A stretch of 64,000 nucleotides of DNA from JANOMH01 sp031422295 (GTDB lineage: Bacteria; Pseudomonadota; Alphaproteobacteria; Rhodobacterales; Rhodobacteraceae). The stretch is taken from contig JANOQM010000027.1 of assembly GCA_031422295.1 (NCBI GenBank), forward strand, positions 3,190 through 67,189, read 5' to 3'. Of this stretch, positions 1 to 8,073 are shown one piece after another. The notes beneath the pieces were generated by a model. That model was not told the DNA's origin. It saw only the letters and a program-made list of their open reading frames with translations, and made no database searches. The translations under genes and the position numbers were made by a program. Every line of letters begins with the position of its first letter. The stretch's first letter is position 1.

Positions 1-213
1 AGCATTGCGTTGCAGCAGTTCCTTTCAATCATTACTGATTTGAAATCCGACCCCGAGCTAGCTCAGCGGTTCGCCTCAATTGAGGCTGGATCGAAGGAGT
101 TTTCCAGTTTTGCGCGGAACCTTGCGCATGAAAGGGCAGTCCGCACCAGAGCGACCTATCGCGAAGACCGCAGGAATGAACACTTCGACAAAACCAGAAT
201 GATCATACTTTAA
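1..213 (+). CDS. Hypothetical protein, possibly the 3' end of a gene cut by the window edge
   Basis: The reading frame is open to the left edge and stops with TAA at 211-213. A TTG at 10 would give a 67-residue protein, but the frame continues upstream, so this may be a C-terminus. The product is charged and ends in a basic stretch followed by MIIL. No motif or family is recognised. Base composition is more AT-rich than in neighbouring genes, and the stop is followed directly by palindromes. It could be a real accessory gene end or a chance frame. Confidence 0.3.
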   Translation, partial: SIALQQFLSIITDLKSDPELAQRFASIEAGSKEFSSFARNLAHERAVRTRATYREDRRNEHFDKTRMIIL

Positions 214-218
214 CCGTT

Positions 219-262
219 CCCCACGAACCGTGGGGTGTGGGCAAAAGAGCCCACACCTTACT
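219..262. repeat. Two adjacent short palindromes, REP-like
   Basis: CCCCAC (219-224) pairs with GTGGGG (230-235). GTGTGGGC (235-242) pairs with GCCCACAC (249-256) around an AAAAGA loop. The second is followed by CTTAC, the same tail seen beside the GTGGGT palindromes at 5750-5872. They may also act as a terminator for the edge gene, although no strong T-run follows. Confidence 0.5.
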
Positions 263-630
263 TTTAGCCCCATTGATTTCATTACACTTTTTTTCCGGCA
301 CACCGCCGCAAACCACCCAAAAAACCCCAAAACAAGCAAAGTGGCTTAAATTGGGTGAACAGGCCCTTTTGCAACCCATTGATAACGCGTGCGATTTTTT
401 ATGGACCGGCCCAAAATAGATGAAACGCGTCACCAAGAACGCCAATTCACCCCCCTGAGGTATTTTTTCAACTCCGAAAAGCCAAAGAGTAAGGTCTTCT
501 TAACCTTGTCTGGTCAGACTGGTCCTGCGGTACAGGCAGAGGTGCTGATGGCCGTCAACGACGAAAGTCAATCCGGTTTCGCCCCGGCCGGGACCGCTCA
601 GATGGCCCGCGCCCGGGGTGATTCACGCGC

Positions 631-664
631 ATTTTCGGAGTTGCCCAAATACCTCCGCGCGGAG
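631..664 (+). repeat. 28-base intergenic repeat, copy 1
   Basis: Bases 631-658 are identical to 16382-16409. The repeat runs straight into CTCCGCGCGGAG (653-664), a perfect palindrome, and is followed by a CTTTTTTGCCC tract. Copy 2 has the equivalent CCTCCG/CGGAGG hairpin followed by CTCTTTGCCC. The structure suggests a dispersed hairpin element, possibly used as a terminator. Confidence 0.6.
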
Positions 665-790
665 CGCATCAAAGGTCTTTTTTGCCCCCCGCCACCCTGA
701 CCTGACGGCAGATAGTGCCGCGCCTCTGGTCATAGCTACCCTGCGGCCTATCTTTCGGATATCGAAATGTGATCGCCGCAGGAAACCCTC

Positions 791-1525
791 ATGTCCATTC
801 TTCTGATGCTCGGCAGCGGGCCCAATGTGACCACAGCCCGGACATTTCCGCGCAGTGCTTTTGACCAGATTGCCGTGATCAACAATGCCTGGCAGGTCCG
901 GCCGGATTGGGATTATCTGATCTACCCCGAGGATTTCGCCGCCGACCGCCGCCCCGCAACCCACGAGGCCGGGCAAATCAGCGTCACCGCGACCGACTTT
1001 GTTCCTGCGCAGAATGCCTATGGTGGTTTTGTCTATGGCGGCGGCACCATGGCCTTTACCGCCTCTTATTGGGCGCTGCATGCGCTGCGCCCGTCGGTCA
1101 TTGCCTATCTTGGCTGTGACATGGTCTATCCCACTGGCAGCCCCACGCATTTCTACGGCACCGGCACCCCAGACCCCTTGCGCCGCGATGTCACCTTGCG
1201 GTCGCTCGAGGCGAAATCCGCCCGGCTGCTGGCACTGGCCGCCCGCCAAGGCTGCGCTTTGATCAATCTGAGCCATCAGCCCAGCAGGCTGCTGTTCCCC
1301 CGCGCTAACCTGTCAGACCTGCCCTATGTCACCCCCCTGCCGGTCCAGACCAACAGCATCGATGCCGCGCTTCAGGCCGAAGCCGCCCTCGGCTATACAG
1401 TCCCCTCGGGTCGGTATTGGGAGGAGGAGGCCCGGTTTGATCCCGCCGCGATTGACCGGATCGATGCGGCCTGGGCGAAAACCGCGCTGTTCAGATCAGA
1501 CCCTCTTTGCGAAAAAGCTGCTTGA
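791..1525 (+). CDS. Hypothetical protein, possible Rossmann-like fold
   Basis: The predicted protein has 244 residues and starts at ATG 791, seven bases after AGGA. Residues 5-12 contain a glycine-rich turn (LMLGSGPN) after a hydrophobic strand, and YLGCDMVY follows at about 106-113. This pattern resembles glycosyltransferase-like or DUF115-like Rossmann proteins, but I cannot assign a family. No signal peptide or membrane segment is evident. Its 3' end overlaps the convergent adenosine kinase gene by about 35 bases, so the two transcripts would be partly complementary. Confidence 0.6.
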   Translation: MSILLMLGSGPNVTTARTFPRSAFDQIAVINNAWQVRPDWDYLIYPEDFAADRRPATHEAGQISVTATDFVPAQNAYGGFVYGGGTMAFTASYWALHALRPSVIAYLGCDMVYPTGSPTHFYGTGTPDPLRRDVTLRSLEAKSARLLALAARQGCALINLSHQPSRLLFPRANLSDLPYVTPLPVQTNSIDAALQAEAALGYTVPSGRYWEEEARFDPAAIDRIDAAWAKTALFRSDPLCEKAA

Positions 1526-2486
1526 GGTCGGCCTCGGGCCGTGCCCCGAAATGGCTGATCACTTCGGCCGCCGCGACACAGCCCATACGTCCCGACACGG
1601 CCAGCGATTGCCCGGTGGCATAGCCATACAGGAACCCTGCGGCGAACTGATCGCCCGCGCCGGTCGCATCCACCGGCACCACGCGCCTGACCGGCACCAC
1701 GGCCTGTTCATCACCGCGCACCAGCACCACGTCATGCCCCGACCGGGTGCAGACCACCAGCCCCGAATCTGCCGCCGCCAGTTCCAGTGCTGCGGACAGG
1801 TCAGTCTGATACAGTGAGGTCCATTCCGCCTCATTGCCGATCACATAATCCAGATCCTTGACCAGCCGCCGGAAACTGTCGCGGTGCCGGTCCACGCAGA
1901 ACGGGTCGGACAGCGCAATTCCGGCCTTGCCGCCTGTCGCGTGGCACAACTCGACCGCCCGCTCGAACGCCTGTTTGCCCGAAGGTTTGTCATACAGATA
2001 TCCTTCCAGGAACAATATTCCCGCCTGCCCCGCCACAGCATCCGACACATCATCGGGGCCAAGTTCGGATGATATCCCCAGATAGGTATTCATCGACCGC
2101 TCGCCATCGGGCGACACGAAAATCATCGACCGCGAGGTCGGCAGATCACCCCCCGGTACCGGCGCATTTACAAACGCCGTCCCGTTAGTCACCATGCTTT
2201 GCGCATAAAACCGGCCCAAAGCGTCATCATGCACCCGCCCGATAAACGCCGTGGACAACCCGAGGTTGCCCAAGCCCGCCAGCGTATTGGCCACCGACCC
2301 GCCGGGGGCCTGCACCCGGTCGGTCATTGCCGCATACAGCATTTCGCCCCTGTCCCGCTCGACCAGTTGCATGATCCCCTTTTCAATACCCATCAGTTCG
2401 ATGAAACTATCATTGGCTTGGGTAAACACATCAACAATGGCATTGCCGATGCCGACAACCTGGTACATTTTCACAGGGGAATTCAT
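1491..2486 (-). CDS. Adenosine kinase, PfkB family
   Basis: This 331-residue PfkB-family sugar kinase most likely phosphorylates adenosine to AMP in purine salvage. The N-terminal VGIGNAIVDV strand, the PGGSVANTL motif near residue 61 and the C-terminal DATGAGD anion hole at about 273-279 (base Asp279) are all present. A frame opens 24 bases further upstream. I chose ATG 2486 because it forms an ATGA overlap with the stop of nth and has GAGGAAA at a good distance. That overlap implies coupled translation with nth. Other PfkB nucleoside or sugar kinases are possible, but the N-terminal pattern fits adenosine kinase best. Confidence 0.85.
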   Translation of the reverse strand: MNSPVKMYQVVGIGNAIVDVFTQANDSFIELMGIEKGIMQLVERDRGEMLYAAMTDRVQAPGGSVANTLAGLGNLGLSTAFIGRVHDDALGRFYAQSMVTNGTAFVNAPVPGGDLPTSRSMIFVSPDGERSMNTYLGISSELGPDDVSDAVAGQAGILFLEGYLYDKPSGKQAFERAVELCHATGGKAGIALSDPFCVDRHRDSFRRLVKDLDYVIGNEAEWTSLYQTDLSAALELAAADSGLVVCTRSGHDVVLVRGDEQAVVPVRRVVPVDATGAGDQFAAGFLYGYATGQSLAVSGRMGCVAAAEVISHFGARPEADLKQLFRKEGLI

Positions 2487-3127
2487 CGGGTCTTTTCCTC
2501 GAATAAACACAAATCACGGATCAGGCAGGTGGGGCATTTGGGCTTGCGGGCGACACATGTATACCGCCCGTGCAGGATCATCCAGTGATGCGCATGGTGC
2601 TGGAACGCGGCAGGCACGTTATCCTCGATGGCCCGCTCGACCACATCCACATCGCGGCCTGGGGCTATCCCCGACCGGTTGCCCAGCCGGAAAATATGCG
2701 TATCCACCGCCTGCGCCGGTTGCCCCCACCACATGTTCAACACCACATTGGCGGTTTTGCGCCCCACGCCGGGCAGCGATTGCAGGGCGGCGCGGGAACT
2801 GGGGACCTCACCATTGTAGTCGTCCACCAAAATCTGGCTTAGCCGCATGACATTTTTGGCCTTGGTATTGAACAGGCCGATGGTCCGGATATGCCCGATC
2901 AACCCGTCCAGCCCCAGATCCAGCATCTTCTGCGGACTATCTGCCACCGCAAACAACGCCTTCGTGGCCTTGTTTACACCCCGATCGGTGGCTTGGGCCG
3001 ACAGGGCCACGGCCACAACCAGCGTATAGGCATTGACATGATCCAGCTCTCCCTTGGGCTCCGGCTGGGCGGCCTGAAACCGGGTAAAGACTGCTTGCAT
3101 CGCGTGATAGTTAAGCTGTGAAACCAT
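2483..3127 (-). CDS. nth: Endonuclease III
   Basis: This 214-residue base-excision-repair DNA glycosylase/AP lyase acts on oxidised pyrimidines. The helix-hairpin-helix LPGVGRKTA carries the catalytic lysine at about 124, and VDTHIFRL carries the catalytic aspartate at about 142. The C-terminal iron-sulfur loop has four cysteines spaced C-x6-C-x2-C-x5-C at about 191-207. Length is normal for the family. ATG 3100 is an alternative start. The stop overlaps the adenosine kinase start by four bases. An Ada-like repair gene is divergent from it across about 116 bases. Confidence 0.95.
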   Translation of the reverse strand: MVSQLNYHAMQAVFTRFQAAQPEPKGELDHVNAYTLVVAVALSAQATDRGVNKATKALFAVADSPQKMLDLGLDGLIGHIRTIGLFNTKAKNVMRLSQILVDDYNGEVPSSRAALQSLPGVGRKTANVVLNMWWGQPAQAVDTHIFRLGNRSGIAPGRDVDVVERAIEDNVPAAFQHHAHHWMILHGRYTCVARKPKCPTCLIRDLCLFEEKTR

Positions 3128-3170
3128 GCCCCCCTATGCCCTGTGCGCAACCATCCGGCAAGTGACATGG

Positions 3171-3212
3171 ATGCGCAAAATCCGTGTCGCGAATGCGCAA
3201 AATCCGGGTCGC
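3171..3212 (+). promoter_or_regulatory. Tandem 20-base direct repeat, probable Ada-type operator
   Basis: ATGCGCAAAATCCGTGTCGC at 3171-3190 recurs with one change at 3193-3212, a 22-base period that places both copies on one face of the helix. Each contains ATGCGCAAAA, close to the AAAGCGCA Ada box known from E. coli. A weaker GTGCGCAA lies at 3144-3150. The position, just upstream of an AraC-type methyltransferase gene and divergent from nth, fits autoregulation. That role is inferred. Confidence 0.6.
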
Positions 3213-3243
3213 GCCCGGCCCGCAACAGGCTTAGGTTCCGACC

Positions 3244-4086
3244 ATGGAACACGATGACCGCTATCATTACAACGTCATGCGCCGGGCGATCGACCTGATC
3301 GACGCGCAGGCCGAACCTCTGACCCTTGACGATATGGCCGCTAAAATGGGCATGTCCGCCGCGCATTTCCAACGGGTGTTTTCCCGCTGGGTCGGCGTCT
3401 CGCCCAAGCGCTATCAGCAGTATCTGACGCTGGCCCATGCCAAATCCATGCTGGCCGAACGGTTCACCACGCTGGAAACGGCAACCGAAGTCGGCCTGTC
3501 AGGCGGTGGCCGCCTGCATGATCTGTTCGTGGCATGGGAGGCGATGTCGCCCGGTGAATTCGCCCGCCAAGGCGCAGGACTGACCATCCGCTACGGCACA
3601 TTCGACAGCCCGTTTGGCCCGGCCCTGGCCATGGGCACCGACCGGGGGCTGTGCGGCATGGGGTTCATCGCCGAAACCGGGGCCGCAGCCAGCATGGCCG
3701 ATCTGCAATCCCGCTGGCCCAAGGCGACCTATACTGAGGAGCCAGAGACAATCCGCCCCTGGGTGCAGGCAGCACTGACGCAGGTCGGGGATACCAGATT
3801 GCACCTGATCGGCGCGCCGTTCCAGCTTAAGGTATGGGAGGCGCTGCTGACCATCCCGTCTGGCCATGTGACCACCTATTCCGAAATTGCCGGGGCCATC
3901 GGCCATCCACAGGCCGTGCGGGCCGTGGGCACAGCGGTCGGGCGCAACCCGGTGAGCTGGCTGATCCCCTGCCACCGGGCTTTGCGCAAATCGGGTGGGC
4001 TTGGCGGCTATCACTGGGGGCTGCCGGTAAAACGGGCGATGCTGGCATGGGAATCGGCACGGATCGATGCGACAGCAAATAAATAA
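3244..4086 (+). CDS. AraC-type HTH fused to O6-methylguanine-DNA methyltransferase (Ada-like)
   Basis: The predicted protein has 280 residues. Residues about 10-110 form a double helix-turn-helix of the AraC type, and about 113-275 form the methyltransferase domain. The active-site motif IPCHR places the acceptor cysteine at about 243. It should remove methyl groups from O6-methylguanine and regulate transcription. The N-terminal zinc-cysteine domain of E. coli Ada, which senses methylphosphotriesters, is absent, so activation must be triggered differently if the protein is an inducer. Such shortened versions are common in alphaproteobacteria. The tandem repeat at 3171-3212 is a likely binding site. 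Confidence 0.9.
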   Translation: MEHDDRYHYNVMRRAIDLIDAQAEPLTLDDMAAKMGMSAAHFQRVFSRWVGVSPKRYQQYLTLAHAKSMLAERFTTLETATEVGLSGGGRLHDLFVAWEAMSPGEFARQGAGLTIRYGTFDSPFGPALAMGTDRGLCGMGFIAETGAAASMADLQSRWPKATYTEEPETIRPWVQAALTQVGDTRLHLIGAPFQLKVWEALLTIPSGHVTTYSEIAGAIGHPQAVRAVGTAVGRNPVSWLIPCHRALRKSGGLGGYHWGLPVKRAMLAWESARIDATANK

Positions 4087-4199
4087 ACTTTTAGCGGAAC
4101 TCCGCCCATGGTTCGGGTGTTATTGGATAGCAACGCCATTTCGGCGATATGATTATTCCAAGCGCAGTTTCAGCGCGACCCATTGATGGAAAAACAGCC

Positions 4200-4856
4200 A
4201 TGTCCTTAGTCAAACTTCCCCTCGCCTTAGCTGCCGCCTCGGTTTTGGCGCTGACCGCCTGCGAGGCCCCCCTGCCCGGTCAGGGCAATCAGAACACCCA
4301 GCAGGGTGCCGTCGTCGGAGCAGGCATCGGCGCATTGCTGGGGGCCGTCACCGGCGATAACCGCGATGAGCGTATCCGTAATGCGGCCATCGGCGCTGTC
4401 ATCGGCGGCGGTCTGGGTGCTGCGGGCGGGGCCAATCTGGACCGGCAAGAGGCGGAATTGCGCAGCCAGTTGGGCTCCAACGTCGGCATCGTCAACAATG
4501 GCCAGTCGCTGGTCGTGACCCTGCCGCAGGATATTCTGTTTGCCGTGGACAGCACCGCCCTGACCGGTGCGCTGCAAAACGACCTGTTCTCGGTCGCGGC
4601 CTCGCTGAACCGCTATCCCGATACCACCGTGAACGTGATCGGGCATACCGACAATACCGGGGCTGCATCCTATAATCAGGACCTCAGTCAGCGCCGGGCC
4701 CAGGCTGTGGCCTTGGTGCTGATCAATGCAGGCGTAACTCCTGTGCGGATCCGGTCGATCGGCCGGGGCGAAGATTCGCCCATCGCGTCGAACCTGACAC
4801 CCGAAGGCCGCCAGCAAAACCGCCGGGTCGAGATTATCATCACGCCAAACCAGTAA
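4200..4856 (+). CDS. OmpA-family outer-membrane lipoprotein with glycine zipper
   Basis: I start this gene at ATG 4200, giving 218 residues. The frame opens 51 bases earlier, but only the later ATG places a lipoprotein signal (LALTAC) at the N-terminus. A glycine-zipper segment follows (AVVGAGIGALLGAVTG and a second glycine-rich helix). The C-terminal OmpA/MotB-type peptidoglycan-binding domain contains IGHTDNTG and NRRVEI. The protein probably tethers the outer membrane to peptidoglycan. It appears to be monocistronic and is followed by a strong terminator. Confidence 0.88.
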   Translation: MSLVKLPLALAAASVLALTACEAPLPGQGNQNTQQGAVVGAGIGALLGAVTGDNRDERIRNAAIGAVIGGGLGAAGGANLDRQEAELRSQLGSNVGIVNNGQSLVVTLPQDILFAVDSTALTGALQNDLFSVAASLNRYPDTTVNVIGHTDNTGAASYNQDLSQRRAQAVALVLINAGVTPVRIRSIGRGEDSPIASNLTPEGRQQNRRVEIIITPNQ

Positions 4857-4877
4857 GCGCCCCGCGCGCGACAGATC

Positions 4878-4907
4878 GGGCCGCCCCGCAACGGGCGGCC
4901 CTTTTTT
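4878..4907 (+). terminator. Intrinsic terminator after the OmpA-like gene
   Basis: GGGCCGCCC (4878-4886) and GGGCGGCCC (4893-4901) form a perfect nine-pair stem with a six-base loop, followed by six Ts at 4902-4907. Confidence 0.93.
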
Positions 4908-4941
4908 GTTGTGGTGGAACCGGCTTGAGAAATCAGCGCCG

Positions 4942-4960
4942 TGGTCATATGATTTGACCA
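4942..4960. promoter_or_regulatory. Inverted repeat, probable operator of the FCD regulator
   Basis: TGGTCA (4942-4947) and TGACCA (4955-4960) are separated by seven bases and end 20 bases before ATG 4981. TGGTC/GACCA half-sites are typical of FadR/PdhR/LldR-type regulators, so this is a likely autoregulatory site. Confidence 0.55.
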
Positions 4961-4980
4961 ATTCCAACCCAAGGCCCCCC

Positions 4981-5748
4981 ATGCCGTTTGAAAAAGTCCA
5001 ACCCGAAAAACTGTCCCACGGCGTCGTCCGGCAGATCGAACTGCTGATTCTGCGCGGGATCCTGCGGCCCGGCGAACGTCTGCCCGCGGAACGGGAATTG
5101 TCCGAACGGCTCGGCGTGTCGCGCCCGTCATTACGCGAGGCTTTGGCCGAACTGCAGGACGGCGGGCTGCTGATCACCCGCGCGGGCGCAGGGGTTTTTG
5201 TGGCCGATGTATTAGGCTCGGCCTTTTCCCAGTCACTGGTCCGGCTGTTTTCCAGCCATGACGAGGCGGTGTTCGACTACATCGCCTTCCGGCGCGACAT
5301 GGAAGGGCTGGCCGCCGAACGGGCCGCACGGCTGGGGTCAGACATTGATCTGGCGGTGATCAATGCGATTTTTCAGAAAATGGAAGCCGCCCATACCAAA
5401 CGCAACCCAGCCGACGAGGCCGCACTTGACGCCGATTTTCATCTGTCGATCATCGAGGCCAGCCATAACGTGATCATGCTGCATATGATGCGCTCGATGT
5501 ATCAGTTGTTGCGCGAAGGGGTGTTCTACAATCGCCAGATCATGTTCAAACAGCGGATGACGCGCGAGGCCTTGCTGGATCAGCACCGGGAAATCAACAC
5601 CGCCCTGCAAGCGCGGGATGCGGATGGGGCGCGGGCAGCGGTGACGGCCCATCTCAACTTTGTCGAACAAGCATTGGTCGATGAACGGCGGGCCGACCGG
5701 AACGAAGCGATTGCGCGCAAGCGGTTCGAACACGAGGAAAACCGGTAA
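4981..5748 (+). CDS. FadR-type GntR transcriptional regulator with FCD domain
   Basis: This protein has 255 residues from ATG 4981; a frame opening at 4906 lies inside the terminator and is rejected. The N-terminal winged helix contains RPGERLPAEREL and the recognition segment GVSRPSLREAL. The all-helical FCD effector domain follows, with histidines and acidic residues (DADFHLSI and later DQHREI) placed as in metal- and ligand-binding FCD proteins. It resembles PdhR/LldR-type repressors, which sense small carboxylic acids, but the ligand is unknown. The inverted repeat just upstream is a likely operator. No metabolic gene is adjacent, so the regulon lies elsewhere or is global. Confidence 0.85.
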   Translation: MPFEKVQPEKLSHGVVRQIELLILRGILRPGERLPAERELSERLGVSRPSLREALAELQDGGLLITRAGAGVFVADVLGSAFSQSLVRLFSSHDEAVFDYIAFRRDMEGLAAERAARLGSDIDLAVINAIFQKMEAAHTKRNPADEAALDADFHLSIIEASHNVIMLHMMRSMYQLLREGVFYNRQIMFKQRMTREALLDQHREINTALQARDADGARAAVTAHLNFVEQALVDERRADRNEAIARKRFEHEENR

Positions 5749-5749
5749 T

Positions 5750-5872
5750 GTGGGTTTAAACCCACCTTACTTTAAAAACCAGAAAACCCGGGCCTGACAG
5801 GACCGGGTTTTAGGACCAAAAGTGGGTCAAGACCCACCTTACAGCTTTTGGTAAGGTGGGTTTCAACCCACC
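5750..5872. repeat. Cluster of three GTGGGT palindromes, REP/BIME-like
   Basis: GTGGGTTTAAACCCAC (5750-5765), GTGGGTCAAGACCCAC (5822-5837) and GGTGGGTTTCAACCCACC (5855-5872) are near-perfect palindromes. The first two carry CTTAC on their right side. The third is inverted and carries GTAAG on its left, so copies two and three face each other as in paired REP elements. They lie between two convergent transcription units. Confidence 0.7.
5783..5811. terminator. Probable bidirectional terminator between the FCD regulator and the atp operon
   Basis: AAAACCCGG (5783-5791) pairs with CCGGGTTTT (5803-5811) around an 11-base loop. The A-run on one side and T-run on the other allow use in both directions. 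Confidence 0.75.
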
Positions 5873-5880
5873 CCGCCCGG

Positions 5881-6438
5881 TCAATGCAGCTTTGCCTCAA
5901 CCACTGCAATCGCCTCATCAATCAGCGTATTGCCCTTGGCCGCCGTCATTTGGGCGGAAATCATATCCTGCGCAGCACCCACAGCCACGGTAATCGCCTG
6001 ATTGCGGATATCGCGGATCGCACCAGCTTGGGCGCTGGCAATCTGCTCTTCTGCGGCTTTCAAACGGCGCGCCATCGAGGCTGCGATCTCGGCCTTGGCC
6101 TCCACCGCCGCTTTGGCGGCCTCATCCTTGGCGGCGGCCACGATCCGGTCGGCTTGCGCCTGCACGTCACGCTGCTTGCGTTCATAGCTGGCCAGCAAGA
6201 TCTGGGCTTCGTCACGCAGGGCGCGGGCCTCGGCCAACTCCGCCTTGATCGTCTCCGCCCGTTTGTCCAGCAATCCAGCGATCATTGCCGGAACCTTGAA
6301 ATAGACCAGCACGCCGATGAAGACCAGAAACGCCAGCAACACGACAAAATCGGTGTTTTTCAACGAAATGAATGGGCCGGTTGCGGCAAAGGCGGGGGCA
6401 GCGATCAGGCTGGCCACAAGGCTCAGGACATATTTCAT
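5881..6438 (-). CDS. atpF: ATP synthase F0 subunit b
   Basis: This 185-residue subunit forms part of the peripheral stalk. It begins with an alanine-rich hydrophobic segment resembling a signal peptide (ending about residue 19), followed by a membrane helix (VVLLAFLVFIGVLVYF). A long charged, alanine-rich helix then runs to the C-terminus and would form the stator coiled coil with b'. It is the last gene of the F0 operon, five bases after atpX, and is followed by a terminator hairpin and repeats. Confidence 0.95.
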   Translation of the reverse strand: MKYVLSLVASLIAAPAFAATGPFISLKNTDFVVLLAFLVFIGVLVYFKVPAMIAGLLDKRAETIKAELAEARALRDEAQILLASYERKQRDVQAQADRIVAAAKDEAAKAAVEAKAEIAASMARRLKAAEEQIASAQAGAIRDIRNQAITVAVGAAQDMISAQMTAAKGNTLIDEAIAVVEAKLH

Positions 6439-6443
6439 CGGCC

Positions 6444-6965
6444 TTACCCTTTCATCCGGTTGGCAACCGCAGCCGCAACCGTGGCTGCATCCGCCGCCCC
6501 GCCCAGCGCACCCAGCAGCGCTGCGGCAGTATCCTTGGCCACAGCAGTCACATTCACCACCGCGCTGTCGCGAATGGCCATAATGGCCTTTTCGCTTTCG
6601 GCGGTGCGGGCCGCGATCTGGGCATTGGCCTTGTCCAACTCGGCCTTCAGGCCTGCGTCAATATCGGCCTTGGCCCCTGCGATAATCCGGGCAGCCTCGA
6701 TCCTTGCATCGGCCAGCGCCTTTTCATAGGCGGCCTCGGCGGCTTTGGCCTTTTGGTTCAGGTCATCGGCCGCACTGATATCATTGGAAATCGTGCCCGA
6801 CCTCTCAGCCAGAACCAACCCTATCCTGGGCAAAGCCACCCGGGACAAGATCAGATAAATCACGACGAGCGTGACGACGAGCCAGAAAATCTGGTTCGGA
6901 AAGGTCGAGAAGTCCAGCTGCGGCATTCCTGCCCCGCCTGCCTCTTCCACTGGTTCGGTCGCCAT
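6444..6965 (-). CDS. atpX: ATP synthase F0 subunit b'
   Basis: The predicted protein has 173 residues. After a short acidic, glycine-containing head comes PQLDFSTFPNQIFWLVV, typical of b' subunits, which leads into a single membrane helix. The remainder is a long helix rich in alanine, lysine and glutamate. It forms a heterodimeric peripheral stalk with the b subunit encoded just downstream. A separate b' gene is characteristic of photosynthetic bacteria and alphaproteobacteria. Confidence 0.93.
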   Translation of the reverse strand: MATEPVEEAGGAGMPQLDFSTFPNQIFWLVVTLVVIYLILSRVALPRIGLVLAERSGTISNDISAADDLNQKAKAAEAAYEKALADARIEAARIIAGAKADIDAGLKAELDKANAQIAARTAESEKAIMAIRDSAVVNVTAVAKDTAAALLGALGGAADAATVAAAVANRMKG

Positions 6966-7040
6966 GTCGTTCCTCCGGTTGACCCTTGTGGTTCAACGGC
7001 AGCCGGGCATGTCCCGCCTGCCGCACGTCAGGGGGTCAGA

Positions 7041-7277
7041 TCAGACTGCAAACATCAGCAGCAGGGCCACAAGGAACGAAAAGATCCCCAGGGCTTCGGC
7101 GAATGCCAGACCGATGAACAGCGTGGCAGTCTGCGACGCGGCCGCCGACGGGTTGCGCAGGGCACCGGCAAGGTAGTTGCCCGCGACATGGCCCACACCG
7201 ATTGCGGCCGCGCCGGAACCGATGGCAGCCAGACCGGCGCCGATGAACTTACCCAATTCTGCAATATCGCCTTCCAT
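7041..7277 (-). CDS. atpE: ATP synthase F0 subunit c
   Basis: This 78-residue proteolipid forms the proton-translocating rotor ring. Two membrane helices flank the polar loop ALRNPSA at about 39-45. The proton-carrying glutamate is Glu61 in FAEALGIF. GSGAAAIGVGH in helix 1 supplies the small residues needed for ring packing. AGGAGACG lies just upstream of the ATG as a clear ribosome-binding site, as expected for a subunit made in high copy number. Confidence 0.97.
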   Translation of the reverse strand: MEGDIAELGKFIGAGLAAIGSGAAAIGVGHVAGNYLAGALRNPSAAASQTATLFIGLAFAEALGIFSFLVALLLMFAV

Positions 7278-7320
7278 AGTACGTCTCCTTTAAGAGGTGC
7301 GTGATGTCACGCGCCGTTGA

Positions 7321-8073
7321 TTAGTGATGCGGATGCAATGCGTCCTTGAGATAGACGCAGGTGAGGATGGTAAACACATAGGCCTGTATGCCGGCCACCA
7401 GCACCTCCAGCCCGTAAATCGCGACGATGGCGGCAATCGACAAAGGCGAAATCAGCGCAATCGCGGCAAAGCCTGCGAACACCTTGATCACCGCGTGGCC
7501 TGCCATGATATTACCAGCCAGACGAATGGAATGGCTGACGGGCCGGACGAAATAGCTGATAACCTCAATGATCGCGATGACCGGACGCAGCAACAATGGC
7601 GCATCTTTCATCCAGAACATGCCCAGAAACGCGGGGCCATTCAGCACGAAACCCAGCACTGTCACGCAGATGAACACCCCGAAGCCCAGCACCGCAGTCA
7701 CCGCGATATGCGACGTCGTGGTAAATGACATCGGCAGCAGGCCGAGAAAGTTGGCGACCAGAATGAACATGAACAGGGTCATGATATAGGGGAAATACTT
7801 GATCCCGTCATGGCCACAGACATCCTCGACCATCTTGTAAATGAACCCGTAAATCATCTCACCGACCGACTGCACCCGGGTCGGCACGATCGACCGCGAT
7901 GATGATCCGACGACCAGCAGCAGATAGATGCAGACAATGGCGACGGCCATCCACAGGGTCACGTTCGTGGGAGTGTACCAATGGATCGGGCCGTCGCCGA
8001 ACAGCGAGTGGACCTTGAACTGATCCAGCGGGTGAAAAACCAATCTGCCTTCGCCTTCTGCCTCAGTCGCCAT
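7321..8073 (-). CDS. atpB: ATP synthase F0 subunit a
   Basis: This 250-residue integral membrane subunit forms the proton half-channels against the c-ring. I start at ATG 8073; the frame opens 198 bases earlier, inside atpI, but those residues are not subunit-a-like. The conserved arginine helix reads SIRLAGNIMAGH, with the essential arginine. The C-terminal helix with EVLVAGIQAYVFTIL is also typical. Its start overlaps the end of atpI by 11 bases. Confidence 0.96.
   Translation of the reverse strand: MATEAEGEGRLVFHPLDQFKVHSLFGDGPIHWYTPTNVTLWMAVAIVCIYLLLVVGSSSRSIVPTRVQSVGEMIYGFIYKMVEDVCGHDGIKYFPYIMTLFMFILVANFLGLLPMSFTTTSHIAVTAVLGFGVFICVTVLGFVLNGPAFLGMFWMKDAPLLLRPVIAIIEVISYFVRPVSHSIRLAGNIMAGHAVIKVFAGFAAIALISPLSIAAIVAIYGLEVLVAGIQAYVFTILTCVYLKDALHPHH

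Larger units (their letters stand above)
214..790. other. Gene-free stretch with short repeats
   Basis: No reading frame here has a convincing start, ribosome-binding site or family resemblance. The stretch holds two adjacent hairpins at 219-256 and one copy of a 28-base repeat at 631-658. The AGGA at 780-783 is the probable ribosome-binding site of the following gene. Confidence 0.5.

Noticed and set aside
623..1276. A 217-residue frame opposite the hypothetical gene at 791-1525
   Set aside because: The plus-strand frame has a ribosome-binding site and a better amino-acid pattern. The minus frame is glycine/arginine-rich without motifs.
5848..7304. Overlapping frames on the plus strand opposite atpF, atpX and atpE
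   Set aside because: The minus-strand genes form a recognised operon, and the plus-strand frames have no start signals or family resemblance.
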